From: Chloroflexota bacterium
GTDB taxonomy: Bacteria; Chloroflexota; Anaerolineae; Anaerolineales; DRMV01
Assembly: GCA_011322445.1 (NCBI GenBank)
Contig: DRMV01000012.1
Coordinates: forward strand, 1 to 54,487
Length of the DNA: 54,487 bases
Reading direction: 5' to 3'
Of this stretch, positions 53,046-54,487 are shown one piece after another. The notes below the pieces were generated by a model. It was not told the origin of the DNA, searched no databases, and was given only the letters and a program-made list of their open reading frames with translations. How positions within the stretch are numbered: position 1 is the first letter of the stretch; each line of letters begins with the position of its first letter. The position numbers were made by a program, and so were the translations under genes.

Positions 53046-54296
53046 TTATTGCCCTTCTGCTACGGCGCGTTTGAGGTCGTCGAAAGAGGTCATCCACGCC
53101 ATGCGATGCACGAAATCGGCCAGGGTAGGGCTTTGGGCGCGCAACTGGCGCACGGCTGCACCGACGGGGTCGTTGCCCGCGGCGCCGCCGGGCACGTCGG
53201 CATAGGCGCCGTAGAAGGCAAAATAAGCCTGGTTGAGTTTGCGGATGTGATAGCCGTGTTCCCAGAAGAACTTGCGGCGTTGTTCCATGTAGGCTTCGGC
53301 TTCTTCCACTTTGCCTTCGGCAAGCAACTGGTCGACGTGCACGCGCGTTTTGCGCATTTCGGCGCGAAAATCGAACGCCGGCGGGGAAGAAGGCTGCTGA
53401 GGCCGGCTGGAAGGCGGCGGCGCTGGCGGCGGCAGTAATTCGGGGTAGAACGTCGCCAGCACCTGATGCCCGATTTCTTTGCCCACGATGTTGGCCGTGG
53501 TCTCGTTCATCGTCCGCAGGGCGGGGGTGTGGTCGTAGAGCATGCCGAGGGGGTGCCAGTCGAGGTAATTGTGGGTCCATTCGTGGGCGATGGTGTCTAC
53601 CAGCCAGGGGAAGTTGTCGGTTTCCATCACCATGGTAGGGTAAACGCCCACCCCGCCGATGGGCACCACCAGGGTGGACACGTCGAGCGCGTGGGCCACG
53701 GCGTCTTCCAGTTGCACTTGCTGGTCGATGCTCAGGTCGGGCTTGAGGGAGATGTTGGCAATCTGGCGGATTTCGGTGCGGGGGGAAACGATGAGCGCCA
53801 TCGGCACCGGCGTGGTGCGATACATCACTGGCGGCGTAGGTTGCCCCAAGAAAGCGAGCCCGTTTTGGGCGAGCGTGGCGCTGATTTGGGCCTGGAGCAC
53901 TTGCTCGGCCAGAGGGGCCAGCCAGGCGCTGCGGGCGCGCTCGTCGGCCAGGCGGCTGCGTAGCGATGCGACCAGCGCGGTATCAACGCCGTTGGGGTTG
54001 GCCAGCGCGTCGGCCAGACGGGCCTGCGTGTGGCCGATTTCGCCCATCAGTTGCACGTAATCGAGCACCACCTGGCGGTCGGCGGTGGCGGGCATCAGCC
54101 GCTCTGCGCCCAGCGCCCCAGCGAAGAGTTTGGTCTCCCACGCCTGCCACAACCACTCGCCGTAACTGAATTCCAGCGGGCGGGTGAAGGCATGGATGCG
54201 CGCCATACGGTCGGAGGCCGCGACCTGACTCTGGGTGAGGAACGGAATGAGCAGGAGGATGACGGCCAAATTGGCAAGGCGTTTTGGACGGCGCAT
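53046..54296 (-). CDS. Secreted HExxH metallopeptidase-like protein
   Basis: 416 residues. A basic N-terminus and hydrophobic segment ending QVAASD look like a signal or anchor. The motif HEWTHNYLDW gives HExxH, and NETTAN lies 22 residues after the second His, which suits a gluzincin-type zinc site (third ligand Glu). The surrounding sequence does not match a family I can name. A Pro/Ser-rich linker and a C-terminal helical part with two charged coils follow. It precedes psd by 36 bp. Confidence 0.65.
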   Translation of the reverse strand: MRRPKRLANLAVILLLIPFLTQSQVAASDRMARIHAFTRPLEFSYGEWLWQAWETKLFAGALGAERLMPATADRQVVLDYVQLMGEIGHTQARLADALANPNGVDTALVASLRSRLADERARSAWLAPLAEQVLQAQISATLAQNGLAFLGQPTPPVMYRTTPVPMALIVSPRTEIRQIANISLKPDLSIDQQVQLEDAVAHALDVSTLVVPIGGVGVYPTMVMETDNFPWLVDTIAHEWTHNYLDWHPLGMLYDHTPALRTMNETTANIVGKEIGHQVLATFYPELLPPPAPPPSSRPQQPSSPPAFDFRAEMRKTRVHVDQLLAEGKVEEAEAYMEQRRKFFWEHGYHIRKLNQAYFAFYGAYADVPGGAAGNDPVGAAVRQLRAQSPTLADFVHRMAWMTSFDDLKRAVAEGQ

Positions 54297-54487
54297 GGGG
54301 TGATTTTACCGCGTTTTTGGGGGCTGCGACGGGAAGGCTGAAAGGGGGAGCACTCATAAGTTGTAGAATCAGGCAGCAAGGGGCCAGCCGGTGGTGGGAG
54401 ACCAAGCATCGCTCAACCAGGCTGCTCGCGCTTTGGCGGTCATTTCAGCCCCGTATGGCGTCCATCGAGCACCGGCTCGTTTGAGCC
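54297..54487. other. Window end, no gene supported
   Basis: The 191 bases beyond the last start contain no reliable gene. They hold the leader of the metallopeptidase gene on the minus strand; no convincing promoter was fixed. Confidence 0.4.

Overview
The window is a GC-rich chromosomal segment of a bacterium that most resembles Chloroflexota, class Anaerolineae. The assignment rests on gene content and style: dense short operons, many Cys-anchored lipoproteins, a Ser/Thr kinase fused to a TolB-like propeller, a LIV transporter whose LivM has a long N-terminal membrane extension, a MecA-type penicillin-binding protein, and many palindromic intergenic repeats. It is inferred from protein flavour only. 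No rRNA, phage, plasmid, CRISPR array or transposase gene was seen. Both ends are cut; the first gene lacks its 5' part.

Layout. Positions 1-3471 (+): the end of a clan-A glycoside hydrolase, a four-helix membrane protein and a lipoprotein, separated by palindromic repeats. 3480-5846 (+): a compact type II restriction-modification pair of visibly lower GC, behind a palindrome that carries an extended -10 promoter; the nuclease gene overlaps recJ (5843-7534) by ATGA. 7634-10423 (-): rsmI, a tandem pair of DUF2179/UPF0316-type membrane proteins and a 3-ketosphinganine-reductase-like SDR. 10505-22350 (+): a D-3-phosphoglycerate dehydrogenase-like enzyme, PhoD-type phosphatase, coiled-coil protein, tRNA-Arg(CCG), ogt, a DUF2344 protein, rhomboid protease, SDH/ClpP-fold membrane protease, macro-domain protein, SpoU methyltransferase, cholesterol-oxidase-like GMC enzyme and penicillin-acylase-family hydrolase, ending at a strong terminator. 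22420-34508 (-): galE, then a long co-directional run read as gyrB, Ser/Thr kinase, xpt, guaA, two paralogous membrane proteins, a phytol-kinase-like enzyme and hutH. 34728-40351 (+): a complete branched-chain amino-acid/amide ABC importer (livJ-H-M-G-F). 40457-42863 (+): a HEAT-like protein, a phosphoesterase and a lipoprotein. 43004-50489 (-): flavin amine-oxidase-like protein, maf, PBP2-like transpeptidase, rsgA, PfkB kinase and M20 peptidase. 50780-54296 (-): an HExxH metallopeptidase-like protein, psd, pssA and a methyltransferase.

How genes work together. xpt and guaA form a guanine-nucleotide salvage/synthesis pair; pssA and psd give phosphatidylethanolamine; livJHMGF is a full importer. 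Most other neighbours are housekeeping genes with no obvious shared pathway.

The most unusual feature is the repeat landscape. Several palindromic or miniature-element families occupy nearly every large gap. Two of them sit in frame inside maf, adding about 48 residues to an otherwise intact enzyme. A third supplies the stop codon of hutH. Two copies of a structured element keep the same ends and the same stem plan while the stem sequences differ. I found no clearly new defence or biosynthetic system. The repeat-derived protein insertion and the repeat-bounded restriction-modification pair are the best leads.
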